From contig DATHDF010000050.1 of assembly GCA_035319185.1 (NCBI GenBank), positions 1-6,238 on the forward strand: a DNA stretch of 6,238 nucleotides, written 5' to 3'. Below are positions 5,046-6,238 of this stretch, in pieces. This DNA is from Fen-1308 sp035319185 (lineage in GTDB: Bacteria > Nitrospirota > Thermodesulfovibrionia > Thermodesulfovibrionales > Dissulfurispiraceae). How positions within the stretch are numbered: the stretch's first letter is position 1; each line of letters starts with the position of its first letter. A model generated the notes under the pieces. It was given only the letters and a program-made list of their open reading frames with translations, had not been told where the DNA came from and did not search any database. The position numbers were made by a program, and so were the translations under genes.

Positions 5046-5414
5046 ATGATACAGACTCAGACCATCCTTGAAGTCGCTGACAATTCCGGGGCCAAGAGAG
5101 TGCAGTGCATAAGGGTTCTTGGCGGCTCGAAGAGAAGATATGCCAGGCTTGGAGATATTATCGTGGTTGCCGTAAAAGAGGCAATTCCGGACGGGACAGT
5201 TAAGAAAGGCACGGTCCAGAAAGGCGTTGTCGTCAGGACCAAGAGAGAGACTCGGAGACCCGATGGATCATATATAAGATTTGATCAGAATGCGGTGGTG
5301 CTTATAAATGCTCAGATGGAGCCTATAGGAACAAGAATCTTCGGACCTGTAGCAAGGGAACTCAGATGGAAAGAATTTATGAAGATCATATCCCTTGCGC
5401 CGGAAGTGATTTAG
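5046..5414 (+). CDS. rplN: 50S ribosomal protein L14 (uL14)
   Basis: L14 lies on the 50S interface surface, contacts 16S rRNA through inter-subunit bridges, and is the target of the silencing factor RsfS. The 122-residue product has exactly the usual length. It begins MIQTQTILEVADNSGAKRVQC. It includes the signature GVVVRTKRETRRPDGSYIRFDQNAVVL (60-86) and ends with PIGTRIFGPVARELRWKEFMKIISLAPEVI. The ribosome-binding site is not ideal: AAAGG at 5039-5043 is only 2 nt from the ATG, and GAGGG at 5030-5034 is 11 nt away, so reinitiation after rpsQ probably helps. In E. coli this gene opens the spc operon behind its own promoter; here it continues directly from rpsQ. Confidence 0.98.
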   Translation: MIQTQTILEVADNSGAKRVQCIRVLGGSKRRYARLGDIIVVAVKEAIPDGTVKKGTVQKGVVVRTKRETRRPDGSYIRFDQNAVVLINAQMEPIGTRIFGPVARELRWKEFMKIISLAPEVI

Positions 5415-5416
5415 CG

Positions 5417-5421
5417 GGAGG
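5417..5421 (+). promoter_or_regulatory. Ribosome-binding site for rplX
   Basis: GGAGG lies 5 nt before the GTG at 5427, in the 12-nt gap after rplN. It confirms the GTG start of rplX. Confidence 0.8.
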
Positions 5422-5426
5422 ATAAA

Positions 5427-5744
5427 GTGGGTTTACGGATAAAAAAGGGAGACACAGCGGTAGTCATCACCGGAAAGAACAAGGGTGCCAGGGGGCGCGT
5501 GCTGGTTGTGCTTCCTGAAGAGCAGAGGCTCATTGTTGAGGGAGTAAACAAGATAAAGAAGCATCAGAAGCCCAACAAGCAATATACGCAGGGCGGAATA
5601 ATAGAGAAGGAAGGCCCTTTACATATATCGAATACGATGCTTGTGTGTCCCAAATGCAGTAAGCCTACACGTATAGGGGTAACCCTCCTTAGCGACGGCC
5701 GCAAGCAGAGGACATGCAGGAAATGCAAGGAGGTCATAGACTGA
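5427..5744 (+). CDS. rplX: 50S ribosomal protein L24 (uL24), zinc-ribbon (C+) form
   Basis: L24 is one of the two initiators of 50S assembly and also sits near the exit-tunnel opening. The 105-residue product (E. coli 104) begins MGLRIKKGDTAVVITGKNKG, the KOW motif. It continues with VEGVNKIKKHQKPNKQ (38-52) and GGIIEKEGPLHISNTML. The C terminus has two CxxC pairs, CPKC (74-77) and CRKC (97-100), about 20 residues apart, suited to binding one zinc ion. This is the cysteine-bearing form known in many bacteria; others, such as E. coli, lack it. Zinc binding is inferred from the spacing only. The start is GTG with a good GGAGG; rplE follows after 2 nt. Confidence 0.97.
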   Translation: MGLRIKKGDTAVVITGKNKGARGRVLVVLPEEQRLIVEGVNKIKKHQKPNKQYTQGGIIEKEGPLHISNTMLVCPKCSKPTRIGVTLLSDGRKQRTCRKCKEVID

Positions 5745-5746
5745 GT

Positions 5747-6238
5747 ATGGCAGCGCGACTCAGAGACAGATATTATAAGGACATCATGTCTTCGATGACA
5801 AAGGCATTCGGATATAAGAACGTCATGCAGGTGCCGAAGCTGCAGAAGATAATTGTGCATGTGACTTTGGGCGAGGCCACGCAGAACGTCAAACTCCTCG
5901 ACGCTGCTGAAAAGGAGCTGGCTACCATAACCGGACAGAAGCCTCTTGTCACCAAGTCCAAGAAGGCCATCGCAGGCTTCAAGCTAAAGCAGGACGTGCC
6001 GTTGGGATGCAAGGTTACGCTGCGAGGCGACAGGATGTATGAATTTCTTGACCGACTCATCAGCGTGGCACTTCCCAGAATCCGCGACTTCAGGGGTCTT
6101 TCCGCGAAATCTTTCGATGGCAGGGGTAACTTTTCTTTTGGCCTTAAGGAGCAGTATATATTCCCTGAGATAGATTACGACAAGGTCGAAATGGTGCACG
6201 GGCTGGATATAAATATCTGCACGTCCGCCAAAACCGAT
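5747..6238 (+). CDS. rplE: 50S ribosomal protein L5 (uL5), 3' end cut by the window
   Basis: L5 binds 5S rRNA in the central protuberance and touches P-site tRNA. The frame from ATG 5747 stays open to the window end: 164 codons of an expected 179-180, so about 15 residues plus the stop are missing. It begins MAARLRDRYYKDIM and contains FGYKNVMQVPKLQKI, the signature region TITGQKPLVTKSKKAIAGFKL (60-80), and TLRGDRMYEFLDRLISVALPRIRDFRG. It closes with KSFDGRGNFSFGLKEQYIFPEIDYDKV and AKTD. The usual VNMGLGEA motif reads VHVTLGEA (37-44), an uncommon change. AAGGAGGT at 5727-5734, inside rplX, is 12 nt before the ATG, somewhat far. In E. coli, S8 represses the spc genes by binding near this start; I could not identify such a site. 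Confidence 0.97.
   Translation, partial: MAARLRDRYYKDIMSSMTKAFGYKNVMQVPKLQKIIVHVTLGEATQNVKLLDAAEKELATITGQKPLVTKSKKAIAGFKLKQDVPLGCKVTLRGDRMYEFLDRLISVALPRIRDFRGLSAKSFDGRGNFSFGLKEQYIFPEIDYDKVEMVHGLDINICTSAKTD

Noticed and set aside
1..6238. Mobile element, CRISPR array, tRNA, riboswitch or hidden accessory system
   Set aside because: Coding density is near total with canonical ribosomal genes. I see no direct-repeat arrays, inverted-repeat ends, tRNA-like cloverleafs or foreign gene.

Overview
The window is an uninterrupted stretch of a bacterial ribosomal-protein supercluster, all on the + strand. In order it holds the 3' end of tuf (EF-Tu), then rpsJ, rplC, rplD, rplW, rplB, rpsS, rplV, rpsC, rplP, rpmC (the S10 block), then rpsQ, rplN, rplX and the first 164 codons of rplE (S17 closing the S10 block, then the start of the spc block). 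Gene order and protein sequences are clearly bacterial. Base composition is roughly balanced, slightly GC-rich by eye. The genes use many AGG/AGA (Arg) and ATA (Ile) codons. tuf sits directly in front of rpsJ, L24 keeps its two CxxC pairs, and the L2 and L3 sequences look deltaproteobacteria-like. Together these suggest a Desulfobacterota- or Nitrospirota-like organism, but that placement is an inference of low confidence.

Layout: 1-141 tuf end; 145-450 S10; 447-1058 L3; 1063-1695 L4; 1695-1985 L23; 1986-2807 L2; 2817-3098 S19; 3104-3439 L22; 3440-3495 the only sizeable gap; 3496-4152 S3; 4154-4573 L16; 4570-4800 L29; 4793-5038 S17; 5046-5414 L14; 5427-5744 L24; 5747-6238 L5 (cut by the window end). 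Every junction except rplV/rpsC is between an 8-nt overlap and a 12-nt gap. I see no internal terminator and no room for the separate S10 or spc promoter/leader regions known from E. coli. The whole block is probably one transcript that continues from the str (tuf) operon, with much translational coupling.

The products work together. L2, L3, L4, L14, L16, L22, L23, L24, L29 and L5 build the 50S core, exit tunnel and central protuberance. S3, S10, S17 and S19 belong to the 30S subunit. EF-Tu delivers aminoacyl-tRNA to the finished ribosome.

No exotic or defence-like system is present. The feature most worth a second look is the 56-nt rplV-rpsC gap. It holds a 17-codon mini-ORF with a strong Shine-Dalgarno sequence, and its stop lies one base before the TTG start of rpsC. 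Smaller points are substitutions at usually conserved positions of L2 and L5, and the lack of a leader in front of rpsJ.
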